NCBI GenBank assembly: GCA_032718475.1
Contig: JAUCBJ010009120.1
Span: 1 to 64,000, forward strand
Direction: 5' to 3'
Origin: Nemertoderma westbladi
Taxonomy: Eukaryota > Xenacoelomorpha > Nemertodermatida > Nemertodermatidae
Length of the DNA: 64,000 nucleotides
Shown here: one piece after another, positions 11,901 through 23,900 of the stretch
Position numbering within the stretch: the first letter of the stretch is position 1
Layout of the letters: the number at the start of each line of letters is the position of its first letter
Program-made: the position numbers and the translations under genes
The notes under the pieces: generated by a model
The model's input: the letters and a program-made list of their open reading frames with translations, nothing else
What the model was told of the DNA's origin: nothing
Database searches by the model: none

Positions 11901-14900
11901 AATACATTATGGCATGCTCGTGTAGGGAGTTAGAGTGTTCGCTGACATGTTCGCGTCAAATATATATACAAGCTTTGGTAAGTATGGGCCGAGACTCACA
12001 CAATCTGGCGAGGCGTTAGCATATGGTGTACTGGACGCAATAAAAATCAATCCCACTCCAGGGAAAATTCAACGCAAATAACAGCTGATTATTCTCTAAA
12101 ATAAAACTGTAACCTGTTCTATTGTGCTTAGTTTATTGTTTTGGTTAAAACGTGCCACTGTAACCTGCTCCTTTCCATAAATTGAGAATTTAACATTGAG
12201 GCGGGATATTAATTTGCCAAGCGGGATTTGCGTCCAGTCCCCCCCCCCCCCCCCCCTGCCTCGTATACTGAACTGATAGCCTGAAATCATGGCCCATGTG
12301 AAGAATACCAGACTTTCTGCCGTTATATTTCACTTTGCAGTTACCCCCATGTGAAGAATATCAGGTTTTACCAAAAACACAGGTTACAGAAGGGCTTAAT
12401 CTAACCAAGACAATAAACGAATTAGTATATGTACAGGTTATAAGACAGAAATAAGCGCTATAAAACACTTAATAAAGTTAAATTAAAAAATATAAAAAAT
12501 CTTCCTATATAAAATTCCAATAAAAGGTCGACCGAAAAGTGAAATCCTGGTATCACATGGGCGGAAATCATCGCCTTTCGGGACGAGACGGGTTAATGCG
12601 AATGTTCACAGAATTGGTCCACCGGTTACTTCACCACCTCATGCCATTCTATCTCCATTTGTATTGGAGGTGTCTCATTGGTTCCCCAAGCTTGACACTA
12701 GAACAAAGCCGCCCCTCTACACCACCTGGTTTCGCCGTGACGACCATCCTGTGCAAATCTTGTGTTTTGGTAACCTCATTGAGAGAATAAACATGGTTTT
12801 ACATGACATGACACTCATGATTTTATTGAGTCGCCTTTTAAAGTTGCGGATAATCTAGCGAAAGTCATGGGTGATACGTTATAGGGAGTTGTGTTAGTAT
12901 AATTTTGTCGATAAACCGGCTTAACTTATTATTTATAATTAATCTATAGAGCCAAGAAGTTCAGACAACGTCGACGGACAGATGTTTCTAGGAACAACCT
13001 GGACAAACCAAACGACCCTCATTCATCCCTTTCTAGAGCCATTCCCAGTGAAATTAAATCAGCCACAAAGGTGAGTTGAGAAATTCCGATATTTATGTAA
13101 TGATTTTCCCAATTTGATTGTGATTAATGTGCCGGCGTGTGTGTCAGTTCTGACCCTGTTCTAGTACAGTAATTTGATTGATTAAAAGTAGGTGTAACAT
13201 TGATACAAATTTACTACGTGCGTCATTTTTGTTCTCATTCGTTCTAAAATGATAAAGATACACACTGGCGGTAGCCTAAACAAATTCATAAACTCTAGTT
13301 GGTTTATTCATTAATCGATCAATGTGTAATCTCTAGGGAAATTACTCATATGTGGCAGGAGATGTGGTGCAATGCATCCATCATGCATGCTATTGAGTCG
13401 TGTGGTTGGTTTGGTTACCTATCAATAATAGACAGCTCGGTGTTTGGGAAAATTCCTGTTTATCAATAATCTTTCTGCTATCAATATCCTTACAATACTC
13501 AATGCAAACAGGCAGTGTAATGTCGAATTCGTTGTAAATCTATCTACCACTACCACACCACAACGCTACGTTTGTTTGTAAACATAAATATTAAATAGTG
13601 TAGTAAAATTACATTATTACCGTATGTTATTATCTGTCTATCACAGTATAACACATAAATTCTTCAATTAATTGCCCTTTATTTTCCTATATTTAAATGG
13701 GCGGCTATTTAGGAGCTCTTTCCACGGGACCACCTACATAAAGGCCCGTTCACATCCAACGGAACGGTACACCGCGCGGTGTACCGCAGGGCCAGCGGTA
13801 CACCGCTGACTGTGAACGACCAAACAGGTAGTTGGGCGCTAAACTGCGCGGTTTACCGCAGCCCATTTAAACAATGTTAAAACAATTAATGTAATTTCCT
13901 GTTGAATTCACAGTCGACAGATAGACAATCAGTTACCGCAACGGTACCGTTGGGTGCGAACGGACTCCGTGTAGTATACCGCTGGCTTACAGCTTCAATA
14001 CCTAGACTACTTTACCGCTCACGCACCGTTGGATGTGAACGGGGCTTTATACACTTAACTTAATACCAACGTAAATTTAATTAAGTACAAAACCCTCGAA
14101 AACAATGCATTTCTCACGAAAACTATAAACATGGTTATGCTTAATATTCCTAATTTTATATTGTTTTGTTATTATTACTTTTCAGTGTCTTACACCCGAA
14201 GTGCTATGGGAGACGTTTAACATGAGCGTGGTGGGTGCGGGCGGAATGTCTCGCCAACAGTTCCAGGAGGTCTGCCCCACTCTGCTCTTCCAGATCGACA
14301 CCCAGGCCTGTATCCAACACATAGACGACCTAGACGAGGACCTTGATCGCCATATCAAAGTGACTCCCATTGACGACATTCCGAGGGAACTGATGCTGGC
14401 TGGTCTACCGGCTAGGAGTAAGTAATCCTCTACTGTACTTGTTATTTTACACGAACGAGCATTATAGTCAGTGAGTGTTAATAACGATGTGTTTCAAACT
14501 TTCAACATTATTATTGATAACTTTGCCACACGTATGTATAGGTTTATTCAAATTTGTAACATTAATTTATTGATGATGAAAAAAAACATAATGAAACTTT
14601 TGTTTAATTTTTTGATTTGATGTACATTCATGAATTTATTTCATATTTACTATATTTACGTCCTGGGTACTACCAGTACTAATTGTAACGTTTATGCATC
14701 TATATTTATAGTTTGGGGCTTCGCTACTCTCAGTATCACTGTAATTAGTCTCGTCTCCATCATGGGTCTGCTTGTGGTGCCCATTATGCGTGGTTCCTTC
14801 TACCGAGTGCTCATCCAGTACCTTGTTGGTCTCGCCATTGGGACTTTGTCTGGAGACGCCCTACTCCATCTCATACCCCACGTGAGTCACTCTTATTGTA

Positions 14901-17900
14901 TCAAGGGACAGGTCACGTATAACTTTTTCAAACTTATTCAAACTATCATTTTTACAACTTATTTGAATATTTGTCTATTTCAGACCCAACCTCCCACCAT
15001 CCCTACTCTATAATATTATGAAACCCTGACTGATAGGAAAATTAAATAAATTAGTGTCGAACGTAAATAAAGTAATGAATTTCCTAGAAAGTTTCTTGTC
15101 GGCCACTATTATTTCCATAACCGATTTTAGTGTATGGGTCGTCAAGACGACATGGGTCGTCTTATTTACATTTGTTCACTTTAATCCGCAGGCGATGGCC
15201 AATATCGACCATGCGGAACACTCCGAAGTAGAAGTACATAGTGAGGAGGAACCAGATAACCACATGGATGTTATCTGGAAAGGTTGTCTGGCCTTATTAG
15301 GTGAGTGAGTAGGGGCGGCCTTGTTAGGTGAGTGAGTAGGGGCGGCCTTGGAAGTGTGAGTGAGTAGGGACGGCCTTGTTAGGTGAGTGAGTCGGGGCGG
15401 CCTTGTTAGGTGAGTGAGTAGGGGCGGCCTTGTTAGGTGGTGTGAGTGAGTAGGGACGGCCTTGTTAGGTGAGTGAGTAGGGGCGGCCTTGTTAGGAGGT
15501 GTGAGTGAGTAGGGCCGGCCTTGTTATGTGGTGTGAGTGAGTAGGGGAGGCCTTGTTAGGTGAGTGAGTAGGGACGGCTTGTTAGGTGGTGTGAATGAGT
15601 AGGGACGGCCTTGTTAGGTGAGTGAGTAGGGACGGCCTTGTTAGGTGAGTGAGTAGGGACGGCCTTGTTATGTGGTGTGAGTGAGTAGGGGAGGCCTTGT
15701 TAGGTGAGTGAGTAGGGACGGCTTGTTAGGTGGTGTGAATGAGTAGGGACGGCCTTGTTAGGTGAGTGAGTAGGGACGGCCTTGTTATGTGGTGTGAGTG
15801 AGTAGGGGCGGCCTTGTTAGGTGAGTGAGTAGGGGCGGCCTTGTTAGGTGAGTGAGTAGGGACGGCTTGTTAGGTGGTGTGAATGAGTAGGGACGGCCTT
15901 GTTAGGTGAGTGAGTAGGGCCGGCCTTGTTATGTGGTGTGAGTGAGTAGGGGCGGCCTTGTTAGGTGAGTGAGTAGGGACGGCCTTGTTAGGTGAGTGAG
16001 TAGGGGCGGCCTTGTTAGGTGAGTGAGTAGGGACGGCCTTGTTAGGTGGTGTGAATGAGTAGGGACGGCCTTGTTAGGTGAGTGAGTAGGGACGGCCTTG
16101 TTAGGTGAGTGAGTAGGGCCGGCCTTGTTATGTGGTGTGAGTGAGTAGGGGAGGCCTTGTTAGGTGAGTGAGTAGGGACGGCTTGTTAGGTGGTGTGAAT
16201 GAGTAGGGACGGCCTTGTTAGGTGAGTGAGTAGGGGCGGCCTTGTTAGGAGGTGTGAGTGAGTAGGGGCGGCCTTGTTAGGTGAGTGAGTAGGGGCGGCC
16301 TTAGGTGAGTGAGTAGGGACGGCCTTGTTAGGTGGTGTGAGTGAGTAGGGACGGCCTTGTTAGGTGAGTGAGTCGGGGCGGCCTTGTTAGGTGAGTGAGT
16401 AGGGACGGCCTTGTTAGGTGGTGTGAATGAGTAGGGACGGCCTTGTTAGGTGAGTGAGTAGGGGCGGCCTTGTTAGGTGAGTGAGTAGGGGCGGCCTTGT
16501 TAGGTGAGTGAGTAGGGGCGGCCTTGTTAGGTGAGTGAGTAGGGACGGCCTTGTTAGGTGGTGTGAATGAGTAGGGACGGCCTTGTTAGGTGGTGTGAAT
16601 GAGTAGGGACGGCCTTGTTAGGTGAGTGAGTAGGGACGGCCTTGTTAGGTGAGTGAGTAGGGGGCGGCCTTGTTAGGTGAGTGAGTAGGGGCGGCCTTGT
16701 TAGGTGAGTGAGTAGGGACGGCCTTGTTAGGTGAGTGAGTAGGGACGGCCTTGTTAGGTGAGTGAGTAGGGCCGGCCTTGTTATGTGGTGTGAGTGAGTA
16801 GGGGAGGCCTTGTTAGGTGAGTGAGTAGGGACGGCTTGTTAGGTGGTGTGAATGAGTAGGGACGGCCTTGTTAGGTGAGTGAGTAGGGGCGGCCTTGTTA
16901 GGTGAGTGAGTAGGGACGGCCTTGTTAGGTGAGTGAGTAGGGGCGGCCTTGTTAGGTGAGTGAGTAGGGGCGGCCTTGTTAGGTGAGTGAGTAGGGACGG
17001 CTTGTTAGGTGGTGTGAATGAGTAGGGACGGCCTTGTTAGGTGAGTGAGTAGGGGCGGCCTTGTTAGGTGAGTGAGTAGGGGCGGCCTTGTTAGGTGAGT
17101 GAGTAGGGGCGGCCTTGTTAGGTGAGTGAGTAGGGGCGGCCTTGTTAGGTGAGTGAGTAGGGACGGCCTTGTTAGGTGGTGTGAATGAGTAGGGACGGCC
17201 TTGTTAGGTGAGTGAGTAGGGACGGCCTTGTTAGGTGAGTGAGTAGGGCCGGCCTTGTTATGTGGTGTGAGTGAGTAGGGGGGGCCTTGTTAGGTGAGTG
17301 AGTAGGGATGGCTTGTTAGGTGGTGTGAATGAGTAGGGACGGCCTTGTTAGGTGAGTGAGTAGGGGCGGCCTTGTTAGGTGAGTGAGTAGGGACGGCCTT
17401 GTTAGGTGGTGTGAGTGAGTAGGGACTGCCTTGTTAGGTGAGTGAGTAGGGCCGGCCTTGTTATGTGGTGTGAGTGAGTAGGGGAGGCCTTGTTAGGTGA
17501 GTGGGTAGGGACGGCTTGTTAGGTGGTGTGAATGAGTAGGGACGGCCTTGTTAGGTGAGTGAGTAGGGGCGGCCTTGTTAGGTGAGTGAGTAGGGACGGC
17601 CTTGTTAGGTGGTGTGAATGAGTAGGGACGGCCTTGTTAGGTGAGTGAGTAGGGACGGCCTTGTTAGGTGAGTGAGTAGGGCCGGCCTTGTTATGTGGTG
17701 TGAGTGAGTAGGGGAGGCCTTGTTAGGTGAGTGAGTAGGGATGGCCTTGTTAGGTGGTGTGAATGAGTAGGGACGGCCTTGTTAGGTGAGTGGGTAGGGA
17801 CGGCCTTGTTAGGTGAGTGAGTCGGGGCGGCCTTGTTAGGAGGTGTGAGTGAGTCGGGGCGGCCTTGTTAGGTGAGTGAGTAGGGACGGCCTTGTTAGGT

Positions 17901-20900
17901 GAGTGAGTAGGGGCGGCCTTGTTAGGAGGTGTGAGTGAGTAGGGGCGGCCTTAGGTGAGTGAGTAGGGACGGCCTTGTTAGGAGGTGTGAGTGAGTAGGG
18001 ACGCCTTGTTAGGTGAGTGAGTAGGGACGGCCTTGTTAGGTGGTGTGAATGAGTAGGGACGGCCTTGTTAGGAGGTGTGAGTGAGTAGGGGCGGCCTTAG
18101 GTGAGTGAGTAGGGACGGCCTTGTTAAGTGGTGTGAGTGAATAGGGGCGGCCTTGTTAGGTGAGTGAGTAGGGACGGCCTTGTTAGGTAAGTTAGTAGGG
18201 GCGGCCTTGTTAGGTGAGTGAGTAGGGACGGCCTTGTTTGGTGAGTGAGTAAGGACGGCCTTGTTATGTGGTGTGAGTGAGTAGGGACGGCCTTGTTAGG
18301 TGAGTGAGTAGGGGCGGCCTTGTTAGGTGAGTGAGTATAGGGACGGCCTTGTTAGGTGAGTGAGTAGGGGCGGCCTTGTTAGGAGGTGTGAGTGAGTAGG
18401 GACGACGGCCTTGTTAGGAGGTGTGAGTGAGTAAGGACGGCCTTGTTAGGTGAGTGAGTAGGGACGCCCTTGTTAGGTGAGTGAGTAGGGGCGGCCTTAT
18501 TAGGTGAGTGAGTAGGGGGCGGCCTTGTTAGGTGAGTGAGTAGGGGCTGCCTTGTTAGGTGAGTGAGTAGGGGCTGCCTTGTTAGGAGGTGTGAGTGAGT
18601 AGGGACGGCCTTGTTAGGTGGTGTGAATGAGTAGGGACGGCCTTGTTAGGTGAGTGAGTAGGGGCTGCCTTGTTAGGTGAGTGAGTAGGGACGGCCTTGT
18701 TAGGTGAGTGAGTAGGGGCTGCCTTGTTAGGTGAGTGAGTAGGGGCTGCCTTGTTAGGTGAGTGAGTAGGGGGCGGCCTTGTTAGGTGAGTGAGTAGGGG
18801 CTGCCTTGTTAGGTGAGTGAGTAGGGGCTGCCTTGTTAGGAGGTGTGAGTGAGTAGGGACGGCCTTGTTAGGTGAGTGAGTAGGGGCGGCCTTATTAGGT
18901 GAGTGAGTCGGGGGCGGCCTTGTTAGGTGAGTGAGTAGGGGCTGCCTTGTTAGGTGAGTGAGTAGGGGCTGCCTTGTTAGGAGGTGTGAGTGAGTAGGGA
19001 CGGCCTTGTTAGGTGGTGTGAATGAGTAGGGACGGCCTTGTTAGGTGAGTGAGTAGGGACGGCCTTGTTAGGTGAGTGAGTAGGGCCGGCCTTGTTATGT
19101 GGTGTGAGTGAGTAGGGGAGGCCTTGTTAGGTGAGTGAGTAGGGACGGCTTGTTAGGTGGTGTGAATGAGTAGGGACGGCCTTGTTAGGTGAGTGAGTAG
19201 GGGCCGCCTTGTTAGGAGGTGTGAGTGAGTAGGGGCGGCCTTGTTAGGTGAGTGAGTAGGGGCGGCCTTAGGTGAGTGAGTAGGGACGGCCTTGTTAGGT
19301 GGTGTGAGTGAGTAGGGACGGCCTTGTTAGGTGAGTGAGTCGGGGCGGCCTTGTTAGGTGAGTGAGTAGGGACGGCCTTGTTAGGTGGTGTGAATGAGTA
19401 GGGACGGCCTTGTTAGGTGAGTGAGTAGGGGCGGCCTTGTTAGGTGAGTGAGTAGGGGCGGCCTTGTTAGGTGAGTGAGTAGGGGCGGCCTTGTTAGGTG
19501 AGTGAGTAGGGCCGGCCTTGTTAGGTGAGTGAGTAGGGACGGCCTTGTTAGGTGGTGTGAATGAGTAGGGACGGCCTTGTTAGGTGGTGTGAATGAGTAG
19601 GGACGGCCTTGTTAGGTGAGTGAGTAGGGCCGGCCTTGTTATGTGGTGTGAGTGAGTAGGGGAGGCCTTGTTAGGTGAGTGAGTAGGGACGGCTTGTTAG
19701 GTGGTGTGAATGAGTAGGGACGGCCTTGTTAGGTGAGTGAGTAGGGGCGGCCTTGTTAGGAGGTGTGAGTGAGTAGGGGCGGCCTTGTTAGGTGAGTGAG
19801 TAGGGGCGGCCTTAGGTGAGTGAGTAGGGACGGCCTTGTTAGGTGGTGTGAGTGAGTAGGGACGGCCTTGTTAGGTGAGTGAGTCGGGGCGGCCTTGTTA
19901 GGTGAGTGAGTAGGGACGGCCTTGTTAGGTGGTGTGAATGAGTAGGGACGGCCTTGTTAGGTGAGTGAGTAGGGGCGGCCTTAGGTGAGTGAGTAGGGAC
20001 GGCCTTGTTAGGTGGTGTGAGTGAGTAGGGACGGCCTTGTTAGGTGAGTGAGTCGGGGCGGCCTTGTTAGGTGAGTGAGTAGGGACGGCCTTGTTAGGTG
20101 GTGTGAATGAGTAGGGACGGCCTTGTTAGGTGAGTGAGTAGGGGCGGCCTTGTTAGGTGAGTGAGTAGGGGCGGCCTTGTTAGGTGAGTGAGTAGGGACG
20201 GCCTTGTTAGGTGGTGTGAATGAGTAGGGACGGCCTTGTTAGGTGGTGTGAATGAGTAGGGACGGCCTTGTTAGGTGAATGAGTAGGGGCGGCCTTGTTA
20301 GGTGAGTGAGTAGGGACGGCCTTGTTAGGTGAGTGAGTAGGGACGGCCTTGTTAGGTGAGTGAGTAGGGCCGGCCTTGTTAGGTGGTGTGATTGAGTAGG
20401 GACGGCCTTGTTAGGTGGTGTGAATGAGTAGGGACGGCCTTGTTAGGTGAGTGAGTAGGGGCGGCCTTGTTAGGTGAGTGAGTAGGGGCGGCCTTGTTAG
20501 GTGAGTGAGTAGGGACGGCCTTGTTAGGTGGTGTGAATGAGTAGGGACGGCCTTGTTAGGTGGTGTGAATGAGTAGGGACGGCCTTGTTAGGTGAGTGAG
20601 TAGGGACGGCCTTGTTAGGTGAGTGAGTAGGGGCTGCCTTGTTAGGTGAGTGAGTAGGGGCGGCCTTGTTAGGTGAGTGAGTAGGGACGGCCTTGTTAGG
20701 TGAATGACTAGGGGCGGCCTTGTTAGGTGAGTGAGTAGTGACGGCCTTGTTAGGTGAGTGAGTAGGGACGGCCTTGTTAGGTGAATGAGTAGGGACGGCC
20801 TTGTTAGGTGAGTGAGTAGGGACGGCCTTGTTAGGTGAGTGAGTAGGGACGGCCTTGTTAGGTGAGTGAGTAGGGCCGGCCTTGTTAGGTGAGTGAGTAG

Positions 20901-23900
20901 GGGCGGCCTTGTTAGTTGAGTGAGTAGGGGCGGCCTTGTTAGGTGAGTGAGTAGGGACGGCCTTGTTAGGTGGTGTGAATGAGTAGGGACGGCCTTGTTA
21001 TGTGGTGTGAGTGAGTAGGGACGGCCTTGTTAGGTGAGTGAGTAGGGACGGCCTTGTTAGGTGAGTGAGTAGGGACGGCCTTGTTAGGTGAGTGAGTAGG
21101 GACGGCCTTGTTAGGTGAGTGAGTAGGGCCGGCCTTGTTATGTGGTGTGAGTGAGTAGGGGAGGCCTTGTTAGGTGAGTGAGTAGGGACGGCTTGTTAGG
21201 TGGTGTGAATGAGTAGGGACGGCCTTGTTAGGTGAGTGAGTAGGGGCGGCCTTGTTATGTGGTGTGAGTGAGTAGGGACGGCCTTGTTATGTGGTGTGAG
21301 TGAGTAGGGACGGCCTTGTTAGGTGGTGTGAATGAGTAGGGACGGCCTTGTTAGGTGAGTGAGTAGGGGCGGCCTTGTTAGGTGAGTGAGTAGGGGCGGC
21401 CTTGTTAGGTGAGTGAGTAGGGACGGCCTTGTTAGGTGGTGTGAATGAGTAGGGACGGCCTTGTTAGGTGGTGTGAATGAGTAGGGACGGCCTTGTTAGG
21501 TGAGTGAGTAGGGACGGCCTTGTTAGGTGAGTGAGTAGGGGCTGCCTTGTTAGGTGAGTGAGTAGGGGCGGCCTTGTTAGGTGAGTGAGTAGGGACGGCC
21601 TTGTTAGGTGAATGACTAGGGGCGGCCTTGTTAGGTGAGTGAGTAGGGACGGCCTTGTTAGGTGAGTGAGTAGGGACGGCCTTGTTAGGTGAATGAGTAG
21701 GGACGGCCTTGTTAGGTGAGTGAGTAGGGACGGCCTTGTTAGGTGAGTGAGTAGGGACGGCCTTGTTAGGTGAGTGAGTAGGGCCGGCCTTGTTAGGTGA
21801 GTGAGTAGGGGCGGCCTTGTTAGGTGAGTGAGTAGGGACGGCCTTGTTAGGTGAGTGAGTAGGGCCGGCCTTGTTAGGTGAGTGAGTAGGGGCGGCCTTG
21901 TTAGTTGAGTGAGTAGGGGCGGCCTTGTTAGGTGAGTGAGTAGGGACGGCCTTGTTAGGTGGTGTGAATGAGTAGGGACGGCCTTGTTAGGTGGTGTGAA
22001 TGAGTAGGGACGGCCTTGTTAGGTGAGTGAGTAGGGGCGGCCTTGTTAGGTGAGTGAGTAGGGGCGGCCTTGTTAGGTGAGTGAGTAGGGACGGCCTTGT
22101 TAGGTGGTGTGAATGAGTAGGGACGGCCTTGTTAGGTGGTGTGAATGAGTAGGGACGGCCTTGTTAGGTGAGTGAGTAGGGACGGCCTTGTTAGGTGAGT
22201 GAGTAGGGGCTGCCTTGTTAGGTGAGTGAGTAGGGGCGGCCTTGTTAGGTGAGTGAGTAGGGACGGCCTTGTTAGGTGAATGAGTAGGGGCGGCCTTGTT
22301 AGGTGAGTGAGTAGGGACGGCCTTGTTAGGTGAGTGAGTAGGGACGGCCTTGTTAGGTGAATGAGTAGGGACGGCCTTGTTAGGTGAGTGAGTAGGGACG
22401 GCCTTGTTAGGTGAGTGAGTAGGGACGGCCTTGTTAGGTGAGTGAGTAGGGCCGGCCTTGTTAGGTGAGTGAGTAGGGGCGGCCTTGTTAGTTGAGTGAG
22501 TAGGGGCGGCCTTGTTAGGTGAGTGAGTAGGGACGGCCTTGTTAGGTGGTGTGAATGAGTAGGGACGGCCTTGTTATGTGGTGTGAGTGAGTAGGGACGG
22601 CCTTGTTAGGTGAGTGAGTAGGGACGGCCTTGTTAGGTGAGTGAGTAGGGACGGCCTTGTTAGGTGAGTGAGTAGGGACGGCCTTGTTAGGTGAGTGAGT
22701 AGGGCCGGCCTTGTTATGTGGTGTGAGTGAGTAGGGGAGGCCTTGTTAGGTGAGTGAGTAGGGACGGCTTGTTAGGTGGTGTGAATGAGTAGGGACGGCC
22801 TTGTTAGGTGAGTGAGTAGGGGCGGCCTTGTTATGTGGTGTGAGTGAGTAGGGACGGCCTTGTTATGTGGTGTGAGTGAGTAGGGACGGCCTTGTTATGT
22901 GGTGTGAGTGAGTAGGGACGGCCTTGTTATGTGGTGTGAGTGAGTAGGGACGGCCTTGTTATGTGGTGTGAGTGAGTAGGGACGGCCTTGTTATGTGGTG
23001 TGAGTGAGTACGGACGGCCTTGTTATGTGGTGTGAGTGAGTAGGGACGGCCTTGTTATGTGGTGTGAGTGAGTAGGGACGGCCTTGTTATGTGGTGTGAG
23101 TGAGTAGGGACGGCCTTGTTATGTGGTGTGAGTGAGTAGGGACGGCCTTGTTATGTGGTGTGAGTGAGTAGGGACGGCCTTGTTATGTGGTGTGAGTGAG
23201 TAGGGACGGCCTTGTTATGTGGTGTGAGTGAGTAGGGACGGCCTTGTTATGTGGTGTGAGTGAGTAGGGACGGCCTTGTTATGTGGTGTGAGTGAGTAGG
23301 GACGGCCTTGTTATGTGGTGTGAGTGAGTAGGGACGGCCTTGTTATGTGGTGTGAGTGAGTAGGGACGGCCTTGTTATGTGGTGTGAGTGAGTAGGGACG
23401 GCCTTGTTATGTGGTGTGAGTGAGTAGGGACGGCCTTGTTAGGTGAGTGAGTAGGGGCTGCCTTGTTAGGTGAGTGAGTAGGGGCGGCCTTGTTAGGTGA
23501 GTGAGTAGGGGGCGGCCTTGTTAGGTGAGTGAGTAGGGGCTGCCTTGTTAGGTGAGTGAGTAGGGGCTGCCTTGTTAGGAGGTGTGAGTGAGTAGGGACG
23601 GCCTTGTTAGGTGAGTGAGTAGGGGCGGCCTTATTAGGTGAGTGAGTCGGGGGCGGCCTTGTTAGGTGAGTGAGTAGGGGCTGCCTTGTTAGGTGAGTGA
23701 GTAGGGGCTGCCTTGTTAGGAGGTGTGAGTGAGTAGGGACGGCCTTGTTAGGTGGTGTGAATGAGTAGGGACGGCCTTGTTAGGTGAGTGAGTAGGGACG
23801 GCCTTGTTAGGTGAGTGAGTAGGGCCGGCCTTGTTATGTGGTGTGAGTGAGTAGGGGAGGCCTTGTTAGGTGAGTGAGTAGGGACGGCTTGTTAGGTGGT

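Larger units (their letters stand above)
9831..12949 (+). other. Intron 2 (3.1 kb)
   Basis: Intron between exons B and C (GTGAGTTAAT to AATCTATAG). It contains a perfect 13-bp stem hairpin (10027-10070), a GAATTTCGCAAACG direct duplication near 10490-10535, a 26-bp minisatellite (11026-11286) and a second copy of the dispersed repeat (12057-12256). An 83-codon open frame at 12539-12790 has no recognised similarity and no splice-site support. Other open frames are short. Confidence 0.75.

Noticed and set aside
12539-12858. 83- and 64-codon frames as a gene or alternative exon in intron 2
   Set aside because: No similarity recognised, no suitable flanking splice sites, and the overlapping frames are incompatible.
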